This document shows positions 35,594 through 47,439 of a stretch of 64,000 nucleotides of DNA, piece by piece. The DNA comes from Undaria pinnatifida (Eukaryota; Sar; Phaeophyceae; Laminariales; Alariaceae), in NCBI GenBank assembly GCA_012845835.1, contig JABAKD010000002.1, positions 24,346,518 to 24,410,517 of the forward strand. The letters are read 5' to 3'. Every line of letters begins with the position of its first letter. Position 1 is the stretch's first letter. The notes under the pieces are model-generated. The model was not told the DNA's origin, ran no database searches, and saw nothing but the letters and a program-made list of their open reading frames with translations. Made by a program: the position numbers and the translations under genes.

Positions 35594-36603
35594 TTCCCTG
35601 GATCTGACGAACAACGGAAGCTATGCGCCCACGTTCGATCCCTATCTCCTCACCGCGCAGGTTGCGCAGCAAGGCAAGGCTGTTTGAGACAATGTTTTGG
35701 GGTATATGGGTTTGGTTTTGGTGTTGTTTCTGTTATTGATGAGGGACAATGATGGCTAGCCGATACCGGTGCAACGTACCACATCAACGAAGACCCCTCA
35801 TGCATGTTTGAGTGTAAGCCCCCCCCGTAGGTGAGAGTAAGCTGATGGTAAGCTAGATGGGGTCGCTAGACATCTTATTTTTTGGTAAGCCGTCCATGAA
35901 GATGCATAGCGCTGACGGAGGTTCGAATGTGACTCTGATCAACGTTGCTTTTGTATCGGAAGCTCGATTTTCGCTTGTTTTCCTTCGATAAATGATGCCT
36001 AGATATAGTGCAATGGTGGATGATTTTGGAGTGCGCCTATTGGGTGGCCGATTGACTTTTCCCCGTATCGGGCCTGGATAATATATCAAGGTAACCAGGA
36101 TCAGGCATGATCTGATTGCCGCTTCCGCCGTACTAGGACGGGGTGCCGCTCTACGAGGCCCCTGGAGCGTCTGTTTGTGGGCTTGTCGGGCAGGACGCCT
36201 ACGTCCGCCGCCGACGCGGTGTACCTCATGATGGTGGAGGACGACTACTCGCGGCTGGGCTAGCCATACTTGTTGCAATACAAGTCTGACGTGTCCGTGG
36301 TTTGTGCTCGCTTCCTAGCAGACATCGGTGCTCATGTGTCCCCGTCTCCCGTGGGGTGCATTCGCTCGGACAACGGCTCGGAGTTCATCAACCCGGACTT
36401 CGTGGGCTTGCTCGGTCGCCTTGAGACCCGCCGGGAGTACACGCCTGTTGGCTCTCCGAAGCACAAAATGGTGTGGCCGAGCGACGGATGATCGCGACCC
36501 TAGCGATGGCGCCATGCCTGGAGGCTCCCCGCCTGTTCGGCTATGCGAAATTACTATAAACGGGGCCTGTCTAGGCGGAGGGGGGTCACTATGAAGATAT
36601 GTG

Positions 36604-37282
36604 TTGGTTATGTACGTCGAAGTATCACTACCCACTGAACTACGCATTGTTAGTTATATAGCACTATCCACTGAGCTACGGAGTCACGTGACTCCGTGGT
36701 CTGGTGGATAACGCTATATAACTATATAACTAACAAAATTTGTTCATTCGGGTCCGTTGAATCCCACCGACTTTTCAACCAATTCCGAGGTATCTCACCC
36801 CTCGCCACAAGACTAGTTTCTAGGAACACACTATCATAACTATTCAAAATGTCTTCCAGCACGCACGCTCGAAAAATACAAATATGAAGTCGGTGATAGA
36901 ATCACAACCCACGAACCAATCTCTGTTAGGCATATAGCGCTATTCACTAGACCAATAATCCACGTGACTACGTAGCTCAGTGGGTACTGCTATATAACCA
37001 ACAAAGGATGTGTCGTGAGTTCGATTCTCCCTGACTTCATATATGTATTTTTCAAACGTGCGCGCCGGAGACATTATGAATGGTTATGATAGTTTTCTCC
37101 TGAGTACTACGGTACTGCGTGGCAAAGGGAAAACCCCGGAGATCCCTGTTATGAAGTCGGTGAGATTCAATTGCCGGACTCGCAAACATAATTTTTGTTG
37201 GTTGTATGGCACTACCCACTGAGCTACAAAGTCACGTGACTCTGTGGTTTAGTGAATATCGCTGTATAACTGACAGAATGCC
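36604..37282. mobile_element. Array of family F elements inside Copia-B integrase
   Basis: Successive mirror-image units meet at CACGTG palindromes near 36,684, 36,959 and 37,230 (spacing about 270-275 bp). Unit 36,960-37,238 (plus) starts with A-box TAGCTCAGTGGG and B-box GAGTTCGATTCTC, has a body with GTGCGCGCCGGAGACATTAT, and ends with the head inverted (CACTACCCACTGAGCTAC). Unit 36,683-36,966 is the same element in reverse. Partial heads flank both. Every end is thus a tRNA-like segment, in inverted orientation. Confidence 0.75.
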
Positions 37283-37734
37283 ATCAACATGACGGCGAGG
37301 GTCAACAACAAACCGGACCTGCTTACGCCGTACCGGAAATTCTACGGCAGAGCGCCGTTTGCGCGGCTGATCCCGTTGCTGAAGCCGAATTTCGACCACG
37401 TGACGAGGACGGATAAGTCCAAGCCCAAGACGCACCCATGTTTCTTCTTGAGAAGCGACAACAACCACGCGCAGGACTTCTGCAAGGTCCTGTTCCTGAA
37501 TGATTTTAAGTTTTGCACCCGCGACGTAACCTGGGAGCACCCGAGAAAACCGTCTGTTAGGCTATTTAGGATTTGAGATCTTAGGTTTTGAATGTTGATC
37601 CTAGATGTTGTCCCTGGATTGTGACTCTTGGTTTATGGAGTGGTTTTCAGGGACTCTGGTCTGCAATCTTTTTTTGTGCCACAGAAGTGCTGGAAGGATA
37701 TTGATTGTATTTACATTGACTCGTATTACCTTGA

Positions 37735-38310
37735 AGAAATAGCAATATGGGTGTGGCGGTTGACGTGTGTACCACCTCGTGGCTGGTGTATACGCTTGTA
37801 GACTCGATTGCCGATGGCCGACAATACACAATCTAATTGATATCAAGAAGCATGACGCAAGTCACGGTTAAGCGAACTTGCAGGGGTGTGAAAGCTTCAA
37901 TAGAAGAGAGAAGTTGTTGTTGGCAATTCCTGGCCAGTGGTTGACTCATTGTGCCCAACAAATATATCTGATGAGGGGCGGAGGAAGTGGAGGAATAGAG
38001 AAGGAGGGATGACATGGGGGCGGGGCGCGTGATGCGCTCGTTCCACTATCCAACGACAAAACCAAACACCATGACCCACGTCGTTCTGTCCAACTTGCTG
38101 ACCCAGCAAGCTATAATTATTAAAAACCCTAACGGCAAATTGTTGCTACTGGAGCATCTTCTTGATGCCGGACGGTGAGGGTACAGTCACGATCAAGTCT
38201 CCGCAGGATACGTACGTAGAACGCACACGATAGCAAGTAAACTGCTGTGTATCATACATCGTTACCACGTCCGTTACCAAGCTACGTATTGCCCAGAGGG
38301 GCTGCTTACG
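37735..38310 (-). repeat. LTR-like remnant related to the Copia-D LTR
   Basis: Shares ordered words with the LTR at 41,815: GTGGCTGGTGTATACGCT against GTAGCTGGTGTACGCTC, GTCACGGTTAAGCGAACTTG against GCCACGGTTAGGTGAGCCTG, and GTAAACTGCTGTGTATCATA. The family match is by eye; divergence is large. Possibly a solo LTR of an older relative. Confidence 0.45.
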
Positions 38311-39184
38311 GCAGCAATTCTACAACTCACATGATGCTATGCTGTTTATCTGTATGTAGGTAAAACCAGATAGTCTGTGTTATCCAGCACTAAATAGATG
38401 GTTGCACTATTATTGTTGTAATGAGTACCATCTCTGACATGGTTAGGGACAGGAACAGTGGTGTTTGAGGGGAGGGGGTGACGAGGGAAGGGCTACATAC
38501 AGAGCGAGACGTCGGGGATTCTCTCCTTGCTACGACCGATAGCAGTATTCGGCAGCAATACCGCACAATCTTCTGCGCGTTGAAACATACGCGCAGCAGT
38601 TACAAACAAGTCATTTATTTGGATAGCGCATTACCGTTTGATGCTTCTTTGGAAGCGCATGGAAAGGGGGACGTGGCTCTGGTGGATCGAGGAGGTAGGG
38701 TCAGGATGACATGGACGAACGCAGCACGCACATGTAATACTTATATTTGTTGGTTGTTGGATTATTGGTTTTAGTCTACACTTTTACTTTTCGTGATCTG
38801 GATTTTTTATTATTTCACCATAGCTTTTACTGTTGACAACTGCACATCGTCGGATGACGAATTGGATAATAATATGATGTCATGCCGTACAATTTACAAT
38901 ACAGGGAGGCTGTTGATTGTGTACTTGTATACGATACGGACATAAGGGCGGCTGATTATTGTGGGGGGTTTAAAGGATAGGTTGGCAACATGGTAGTGGG
39001 GTATCGGGATGGCGGAATACGTCCCGATCTATTTAGCCGCCACGTCTCCTACCGACTACGTCTTCTCTCCACGTTGTGCCTCGGCAAGGAGCGATAATAT
39101 AATACATTAATATTAATGGTGCATTTATCTACCTGCTGGTGACCCACCACCCCATTTCTGCCCGTGCAATGGGTAATCCCTCTA
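38311..39184. other. Unassigned spacer
   Basis: No recognised gene. An open frame at 38,478-38,774 (plus, with LDSALPFDASLEAHGKGDVA) has no known motif. Confidence 0.35.
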
Positions 39185-41520
39185 CGCTTCGACTTTCGGG
39201 AAATAGTATGATATACCATGGTTTTCCGGTGGTATATCCCGTGGAGCATGCCATGGTTGGCCCAGTGAGTGGGACACACTCCCTCATCAGGTGACCATGA
39301 TATAGAGCCCATGGGATACATCATACCCCATTGCAAATACCACGGTCCCGCCATGATCTTCCATGGGGTATCCCATGGGATAGCCCACAGGGAAAATTCC
39401 TCCATGGTGTGCTCCATTGGCTTCCATGTTTCTTTTACCAAGGGACACCGCATGATGTGGCCGTGGAGTATCTCAGCGATGCGTGTCATATGTTGTGTCC
39501 CATGGCACGCCCCGTGGAGAAAATCATTGCTTGCTTCATGGTTCCATGATGTACCCCACGAGAGAAAATACCCCACGGGTCATCCCATGCATCCCTTGGC
39601 ATTCCCCGTAATGCTATCCATGGATAAGTTGCTACATGGGATGTGCCATTGCACAAGTCTTTCGTTAAACAAGACAAATGATCCCATGGAGTGCCCCATG
39701 GGCGTCCATGGCAGTTATACCATGCACACCTTTGGTATGTAACAAAGTGTCATTACCCCACGGGACCAATACTCGCGTGGCGTGTCCCATCGGCCTCTAT
39801 GGTTTTCCATCATCGCATAAGCCATGGAGTGTCTCATGGGTTATTCCATGGTTCGTGGTGTATCCCATGTGTCCCATAGCGCGTCCCATCGTGCTACCCA
39901 TAGATACATTTTCATGGGGTATGCCGTGGCTGCGGCACGTGCGATGGAGCACCCCATGAGAAATCCCATGTGACAAATGCTCCAAGGAGCGCCCCATGTG
40001 TAATCTACTGTCCCACCAGACAAACGTTCCCACTTACTTTGTGCCCCATGAGCCTGAAATACTCATCATCATGGCATAAGCCATGAATTATCATGTAGCG
40101 TATCCAATGAGGCCATGGTGCATCTCATGAATATTCCCATGGAGGGTACGTCCATGACATGTGCCGGTGTGTATCCCACGGCACGCCCGTCATTGTGAAT
40201 CCCATTAAAATAATGTCACACGTTGTAACCCGTGGCGCCTCCCATGACGATAGTTAGTCATTGGTTTAACCCATGGTGCCTCCCATGACGATAGTTTGTC
40301 ATATGGCGTAACCCATGGCGCCTCCTATGACCACACCCATGGGTAATTCCGTTGGGTAAATGGCCTATGGGGAATCTCGTGGCTTTGTTCACGGTGCATA
40401 CCATACGCCTTGCACTATCTCTAAGCCTGAGAAAAGCCTACAGAGAAACAACGTATTGCCGCAAACAAGGGTGTCCCATGGCGCGCGATATGGCGCACCT
40501 GGTACCCCATACCAGGCGTTTAAAATTACCCATGGGATAATCCATGGGTAACACTATTGGGTGCGCCGTGGGATACACCATGGCACGTGGGATGGGAATA
40601 ACCGTATGAATGATTACCCATGGGAAAGGGCATACCACGGGACACGGTATATGACATATTATCGCTGAGATACTCCATGGGGTGCGCAGTGGCGCATGCC
40701 ATAGTGAAAACCGATGTATGGAGGTCCATGGGGTACACCATGGGGGTATTTGTCCCGTGGTATGCCCCATGCGATGTTGCATGGCGCGTGGCAAGGTATG
40801 CCCCATAGGACAAATTACCCATGGGATTTCTTGTGAGTAATACCATCGGGCGTGGCATGGGACATATCCGCCATGGGATACTCCATGGGACATCTGACCC
40901 ATATACATATTCATGGAATACGGCATAGCACTGCAGCATGGAAAACCCATGGAATACTTCATGGGAGGTGCCACGGAACACGATGTACATTTTTTAGATA
41001 AACCAAGGGAAACGACAATAATTTCGAAACCTATGGAGGCCTATGGTTCACACCGGGCTTTTTGACCGTAGGGTGTCCCATTGGATACTCCATGGCACAT
41101 GCTATGGCATGCCCCATGTGGCAAGTTACCTGGGATTCTCCACGAGATATACCACGGAATGACTCATTCATGAGGTACATCATAGGAACAACACTATCAT
41201 GACCAACCTCATGGGGCGTTGCATGGTTAACCCCATGGCGTACTCTGTTGAGTTTTTCGTGAGGTCGTGCGCTCCATGGCTTGTCCGTTGGGGTATGCCA
41301 TAGAGCATGCCATTGGGTGCCCCACGGCAAACCAGGGGGTGATCCACGGGATTTTTCGTGCGGTGCCCCATGAAGGGGAACACGTGATAAAGTGTGGAGT
41401 AGTCCCTAGGGCTATCATGGACTACTCCGTGGCACGTGTCATGGCATCCATAGGTTGCCCATGGTTAACCATGAATAATGCCATGGTATGCGCCATGGGG
41501 CATCCAACTACATATATACA
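39185..41520. repeat. CATGG-rich palindromic satellite, block 2
   Basis: Degenerate units of roughly 12-16 bp with consensus near CCATGGGRTATYCC, on both strands. It contains a local triplicate of 42-43 bp at 40,216-40,335 (core CCTCCCATGACGATAG). All open frames here are Met/His/Gly/Trp/Pro-rich by-products of the unit. Confidence 0.8.
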
Positions 41521-41814
41521 CCAGTGCTGTAATGTAGATCATTGGGGCAAGAAATAGGGGGGGTTGCCATACAGCGAGCTGTTGACGAAAGCAGAAACGG
41601 AATGGTAGACCGTGTAGCAAGGTACGGGTACGACTAGTAAGTGGAACGTGTGCTATTATAGCCCTGAATCCTACTACAGTGAATGGTAGTTTTTTTGTTA
41701 GTTTAAGGGCAGCAGTTCAGTTGTTGTCTTGCTTGTTTTGCTATTTGTTTCGCCTTGCTTCTTTCTCTGTTCCCTAGTTTCACAGCCCGCCGGCCCTATG
41801 CCGGTATTTTCTTC
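41521..41814. other. Spacer between satellite and Copia-D
   Basis: Nothing recognised. Ends in TCTTC, the probable target duplicate of Copia-D. Confidence 0.4.
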
Positions 41815-42639
41815 TAGAAAAGTCTACTATATATTAGATGGCACGTGGCGTGTATCAGCTCGTAGCTGGTGTACGCTCGGAGGCTCGCTTTCGGACGACC
41901 CGATGAAGACGCTGCCTATATGGATTTTAGAAACAAACGCAGGCCACGGTTAGGTGAGCCTGTAGGAGAAGAGCTTCGAACACAGAACAGAACAGAAGAT
42001 GATGTTGGTCGGCGACCCCAAGCCGATGTTGATTGCTGACTTGCTGTGCTCAGCAGATTAAAGATGGTGAGCAAGGTTCGGATGTGGAGATCTAATGTGG
42101 AGATGTGGAGTGACCACATGAGGGCGATACGCGTGTGCGCCACTCGCAGCTCAAAGACATAATACCCTCAGAATCCGGTACGAACAAAAAACAAAAAACA
42201 AGCTACGACCCCAATGCGAGACCCTACAGCCTTGTTGTTTAAACCGCTCGTATCTCAGGGTTTGTAATCATGACCCTATGTAGCCTATCTTGTTAATTTA
42301 GCAACATCTAGTGGGCGTATGACCCTATATGCTGCCGGTTCCGGAGGGATACTAAAGAATGTCCCTCTCAATGTACCAGTACGTACTACATGTACCAGGT
42401 ATCGGATATGACTTAGCCTGTAAACTGCTGTGTATCATATATCCAAGATATTGCTGCTGAGACTCTGCTGTGTATCATATATCTAAGATACTACTACTGA
42501 GACTCCTGCTTGCTAACTTGCATCGATAACCGGCAACTACCAGACTGAAAACTGTCTGTCGTACTAGCAACTTGCAATGTATACCAGAGGACTTTTAAGA
42601 GTTATCAAGTAACGACATGATGGTCACTGGTAAGTATCA
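41815..42639 (-). repeat. 3' LTR of Copia-D
   Basis: Nearly identical in order to 47,440-48,276 apart from scattered substitutions and small length changes. Contains a TACCAGGTA (42,393) also present in the partner LTR. Confidence 0.85.
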
Positions 42640-43554
42640 TCTCTAGTACCTTCTCTCGTTAAGTTAGCACTTTCCCGCTCTGCGTTACATGCTAAAAACT
42701 CCAAAACCGAAATGCATGCACAACAATGATAAAAGTTGCGAGGAAAATGTTTTGCGTAGAGCAAACTCATCTTGCTAAAGTACCCAAGGGGTGAACACAA
42801 AATAAGCGGACACGAAAAATCCTGCTCTGGCACTATACGTGCTTCTGCATATTTATGCAAGTTAACTTACTAGCTCACAATACTATAATCATCAGACGTG
42901 AACTGTATTCCGGTCGGTTAATCAACCAAGGAATAGAAGATGTTTGTAGTAGTCTAAACCAGTGAGTATGTTCATCATTCCGCAACAATCATAGGAGTAA
43001 ACAGTCTACCAATGTTGCTGCCGCCCACGAATAAAGGAACGAAGGAGCACTGCCAGCGATTTACCGCTGATAAGACCACTTCTTCTAGCAAAGGATCACC
43101 TGCCGTGTATCTTAATATTACGTGTGTACTTGTCCAGGTGGTGAATTTCTTGCCGTATATCCTGAAGTGCCGGAGATGTCGTAGTCAAATATAATATTCA
43201 ACTATCCAGCCGAAATTACGTCTTCGAATTGTACTCTTACTTGGTACTAACTACGATATTTCGCAATCTCCAAACTGCGCACAACACCGGTCGTTGTCTC
43301 TGCTCGCTTCGTACAAAGAGAATATACGACATTCTACGTACAGCTTTGGTAAAGAAATAACGTGTTTCACACTTCCAGTGGCTCGACCTTGCCGGTGTAG
43401 ACGTTGTTGGTGCAGACGTTGTAGATGTAGACGTCGTTAAATGTGGTTGGTCCGATGCCCGTGGCTTAGGAATTGAGGTAGAATGATTTCCTTTCAAAAC
43501 TGATTGCCGTCATCAGCTCCGCCTCGACTGTTGGTTATGTAGCTAGTCTGTGCG

Positions 43555-44650
43555 TCTTAGCCTCTATGTTTATGGGTTCTCTGTTCAGGAAGGAGAGGAA
43601 GCCTGAGGTTGGCTTGCGGGTGTACACGAAGGCCAGAGATGTCGCCAGTGGCTCTTGGTCGCTGTTGATTCCGCAGATCCTGTCTTGGGTTTGCCCCGCG
43701 GCTGTCCTTTTGCTGTCGTGAGCGTGTGAACTTCCTCCTGACGGTCTGTTTCGTTGTTGATCTTGCTTCCAAGGCGTGGCTCAAAAGTATCTGGTGCGAT
43801 CCCGAGTGTAGCGGACATTGTCGATCCGTCGACCCTTGGCTCAGCTGGTTGTCCGGTGGTCCCAGATGGCGATGATCCAGCGACTCTAATGGTCCCATGT
43901 GATGCCGTTGATCCAGCTGATGCTCCGGTGATCCGAAATGAAGTTAATCCAGCGACCCCGGATGCAGTCGCTCCGATGTGCGATGGTGATCTTGATGACG
44001 TTGCTCCAAAGATCCCATGCGAAGATGCTTTAATTTTCCCAGCTCCGGAGATTCCGGTTCCAGTGATGCCAGGCGATGCGTATCCGTGAAGGGATGACAT
44101 CTTAGTGAGTCGTTGGGGATTTAAATCACCCGGTTTCCTCCTCGGAAATCCGAAACGGGTTTCCCATGGTATAGGTGAAGTCCACACAAGCGATCGGTGG
44201 CTTTGCCCTCGATGCTGTTTTAATGTGCGTGAAGGTGTCCTCGACTCTTGGATTGGGTCGTGTACTGATGGTGTCGTGTTGCAGTATATCCGGTGCGGCC
44301 CCAGCCATAGTAGAGTGTACGTCCCCAGGCGAAATAGCAGGTGTAGCTCCTGACAAGGATACTCCAGCTTCTTGTGGTAATTATCCAGCCCTTGGTGTCG
44401 ATTCTCCAACCATGTACGTCCCCGGGCGAAATAGCAGGTGTAGCTCCTGACAAGGATACTCCGGCTTCTTGTGGTGGTTATCCAGCCCTTGGTATCGATT
44501 CTCCAATCTCTGGTGATGACGACGCTTCTTCTTTTTATGAGGACGCTCCAGCTCCCGTCGATGACGCTCCGGCTGTTGTCGATGACTTTTCCTCTTCCAG
44601 AAGGTTGTTCTCGTAGTAGTGTAGCATGACCTGGACTAGCGCACAAAAGC
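43555..44650 (-). repeat. Internal low-complexity region of Copia-D with tandem repeats
   Basis: Holds a 95-bp direct duplication (44,318-44,412 and 44,413-44,507, starting GTACGTCCCCRGGCG) and a run of short units of the type GATSCTCCRG (43,860-44,060). A 60-bp pair follows at about 44,649 and 44,709. Long open frames exist on both strands because the units lack stops either way. Confidence 0.7.
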
Positions 44651-47428
44651 GCTCCGTCTCAGTGACAGTGGCTTCCTCGGGCGTGATGTCCGGAATTTGC
44701 GCTTGTTGGCGCTCAGTCTCCGTGATAGTAGCCTCTTTAGGCGTGTTCTTTCGATCTGTTAGTGTGCACTCCTTTTGGGCCGCAACATATGTCCATACCA
44801 TGCGGATACCCTTTTTCGTTGGGGCGTTACCGTCGTGGAGTGCTCCATGGCGATGCCGGAGTTGGCGCAGAATTCTTGGAGCACTTTCAAGGAGCAGTCG
44901 CCTCGATTGGCGTCGTTGCTTGCCTGTGCCGCAGAAACTGAAGCAGGCGTTGATGATGTATCAGTCGTGCCGCCCAGGGTGCGATGAAATACCTCGTAAG
45001 AACATACGCCCTAGTCCTCTGGGTGTTGGGTGAGCGGAAGCAACGTGTTGCTGTCGAAATGCAAGTGGGGTTTTCCCGTCTCGAGGATAGTGCTTACCCC
45101 TGATCGCATTGCTTTGATGGAGGAAAGGACGTTGCGTCCCGGTTCAGGTACGAACATGGTCGAGATGCGAACAGGAACGCGCTTGCCAGCCTGGTCGATG
45201 ATGTACCCCCAGATGGTGCCTGTTGCTGTTGCAAATACCTTCTTGTTTCCGTTGGTCACGATGGTTTTCGGCTCATTTATCTTCTTGTAATCCCCCCTGC
45301 TTTTTCGCAGTCTTGGAATGATTCATATGCTCCTCGTCTATCAAGTGGTCCGACGCGCCGCTGTCCACAATAATCGTGGACCTGTCGCTGTTGAGGTGAA
45401 AACTCCTGTTGCCGCTGCCAGCCAGCAGCCCTGTAAACGCGAATGCCTTTTCGAAACCGTCATCGAAGTTGAGAGGCGGCTTCTCGTCGTCGTTGAAGGG
45501 GCGTGTGCTCGCGCCCTGCAGAGGCTGTGTGACCTCATCTACTCTGCGGTGGGCGTGGCGCTCCTTGCTTGTAGCATTCCGTGTCGACGTGAGCGGTAGT
45601 CTTGTGTACAGAACACCACTTGTGCTCACTTCCAACGTTGGATGCTGCCCTGCCCCTTGAAGATTATTTGTTCTTCTGCTTGTCGTGGGTGTCAGTAGAC
45701 TTGTTGTCGTTGTCGTCCTTCCTTCTCTAGCAGTTGCGGACGTAGTGCCTTTAATTTCCACAATGACTGCAAGTCGATGCCGTAGTCATGGCTACGCCAC
45801 GACCAGCGATCTTAGTGTCACTGTTGCACGAAAGATCGTCCAAGTATAGATGGCGCATCGTGCTTTGGATCTGATCGATGTCGAAAGTGGGGTCTCGGTA
45901 CATCACCATCTCGATGTCCTTGTATTCCGCCATGAACCTTTAAACTCATATGTTCTTCAATCTGCGGTCAGAAATCTTCTAGCCCATTTTCTTGAGCTCA
46001 GAGCGCGAGCATCTTTTCCGTAAAATTAGAGTCCGGGTCTTTCCCATGCTTCATACTGGAGTTGACGAGCTTGTCCATTTTCACCCGGATCACTTCGTCA
46101 GCGACCTTGTTGTACTTAGCAACAAGCTCTTGCATTGCTTTCTGTCCGTCGCCGGTCATCCCAGTCTCATCCTCGTGCTTGAGTACAAGCACAGATGCTG
46201 GTTTCTCCGTTAGTAGGTAGAGTATGGCGTACAGGTCTTGGTTCGCTCTTTCATAAGCTAAAATTTCTTGTGCGAGTGCTGTCTGTGATGCTTGTGCTCC
46301 AGGTGGTGCTGGTGAAGATCCTGTATCGGCCGTTGCTCCGGTCGGTCGAGGATGCCCTTCGATGAGGTTATCGATATCACGCCTAGATACTCCGATCACA
46401 GCAGCTAATCGTGTATGCCATTCTCGAAAATCGCCTGGGTTTCGTCCATCGAACATTCTCAAACCTTTCTTTGATGAGGTGAGTAATTGAAGTGCTGGTG
46501 TTGCCATCTCTCATGATGATGAGTAGTATGTCCCAGGTAGCAGTTCACTCAGATGTCTTGTTTGATACCGTATTGTACTACAGTGTATCCAGTAGTGTCT
46601 ATTCACGTTAGATACGTAAACAACTACCGTTCAGGGGTGCTGGTGTAGAAATTCGGAGGCGTTATGGAGATTTCCGAAATTCTAAAAAATACAGCCGTGC
46701 GGATCAGTACTGCTGCTGGGTGCTCGCTTGCACTGGTCGCCTTGATGATAAGAATCTCCTTTAACAGACATCTACTCTACTGCCGGAAAGTGCTCTCGGT
46801 ACAGCTGGTGCTCGAAGTTGGCGAATCCTTTCTGGAAAGTTACGCCTCTGGCCCGCACTCAACGAGGTTCGTTGGGCTCGTACAGCTAACTCGAATTTTG
46901 GTCCGAGTTGTCGGTTTGTCGGAGTCTGTCACGACCATTACACGCGAAGTTCCCTTGAATTAGAAGTCAGAGCTCTACCAGCAGACAGTAGCTTGTACCG
47001 TTGAGGGCTGCCTCTATACCGTTGTTGCTCAGAATGACTCACTTAACCTCAAGGGTTGTAAAATTGAGTCGAGGCAACGTACGGCAGTTGTTTGCTTGCG
47101 TATACCGAGATTTGTTTTTGGTGTCCCCGGCTAGCCAAGGGTCCCGGCAGAGCGAGGATTGGTTGATTTGGTACAACCTGCGATGTTGTACCGTTCTCCC
47201 CCTGGGTACCTCGATCACAGCTCTGATTAACTGTGTAGGGCCATCTAGATATGCTCACTCACTCACCACGCGTTTCCATCGCAGTACCCGTAGTCCTCCG
47301 TCCGATGCTTGAATTTCTTCTCGTCGTACTCGTGAAGCTCCCGTAAACAGCAGTAGATTTCTTGATCAAGCCCGTCCTCAGTAGTTATCTTGATTCTTGA
47401 TGCCGCTCCTCGCGTTTACGCAAAACGA

Positions 47429-47439
47429 GGCTCATAACC
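47429..47439 (-). other. Primer-binding site of Copia-D (GGTTATGAGCC)
   Basis: Immediately inside the 5' LTR (which begins at 47,440 in window coordinates). Same 11 bases as in Copia-C; complementary to the initiator Met-tRNA anticodon arm. Confidence 0.75.

Larger units (their letters stand above)
27620..37575 (+). mobile_element. Copia-B: old Ty1/copia fossil, interrupted twice
   Basis: Parts on the plus strand: CAG-repeat and Gln/Pro-rich gag end with a knuckle-like KQPWHYVAEC (27.76-28.39 kb); then, beyond the inserted Copia-C, a Ser/Tyr/Pro-rich segment and a protease site (WLADTGATYHI, about 35.76 kb), integrase core (IRSDNGSEF, about 36.37 kb) and the integrase C-terminal part (about 37.27-37.57 kb). 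Copia-C (28,390-35,593) lies inside it, with its target duplication in the gag-protease interval, and a family F array (36,604-37,282) lies in the integrase. No LTRs, RT or RNase H were recognised. Broken in several places; clearly older than Copia-C. Confidence 0.75.

Noticed and set aside
36967-37030. Possible tRNA gene with A-box TAGCTCAGTGGG and B-box GAGTTCGATTC
   Set aside because: No matching acceptor stem, and the same segment recurs inverted at every end of family F units.
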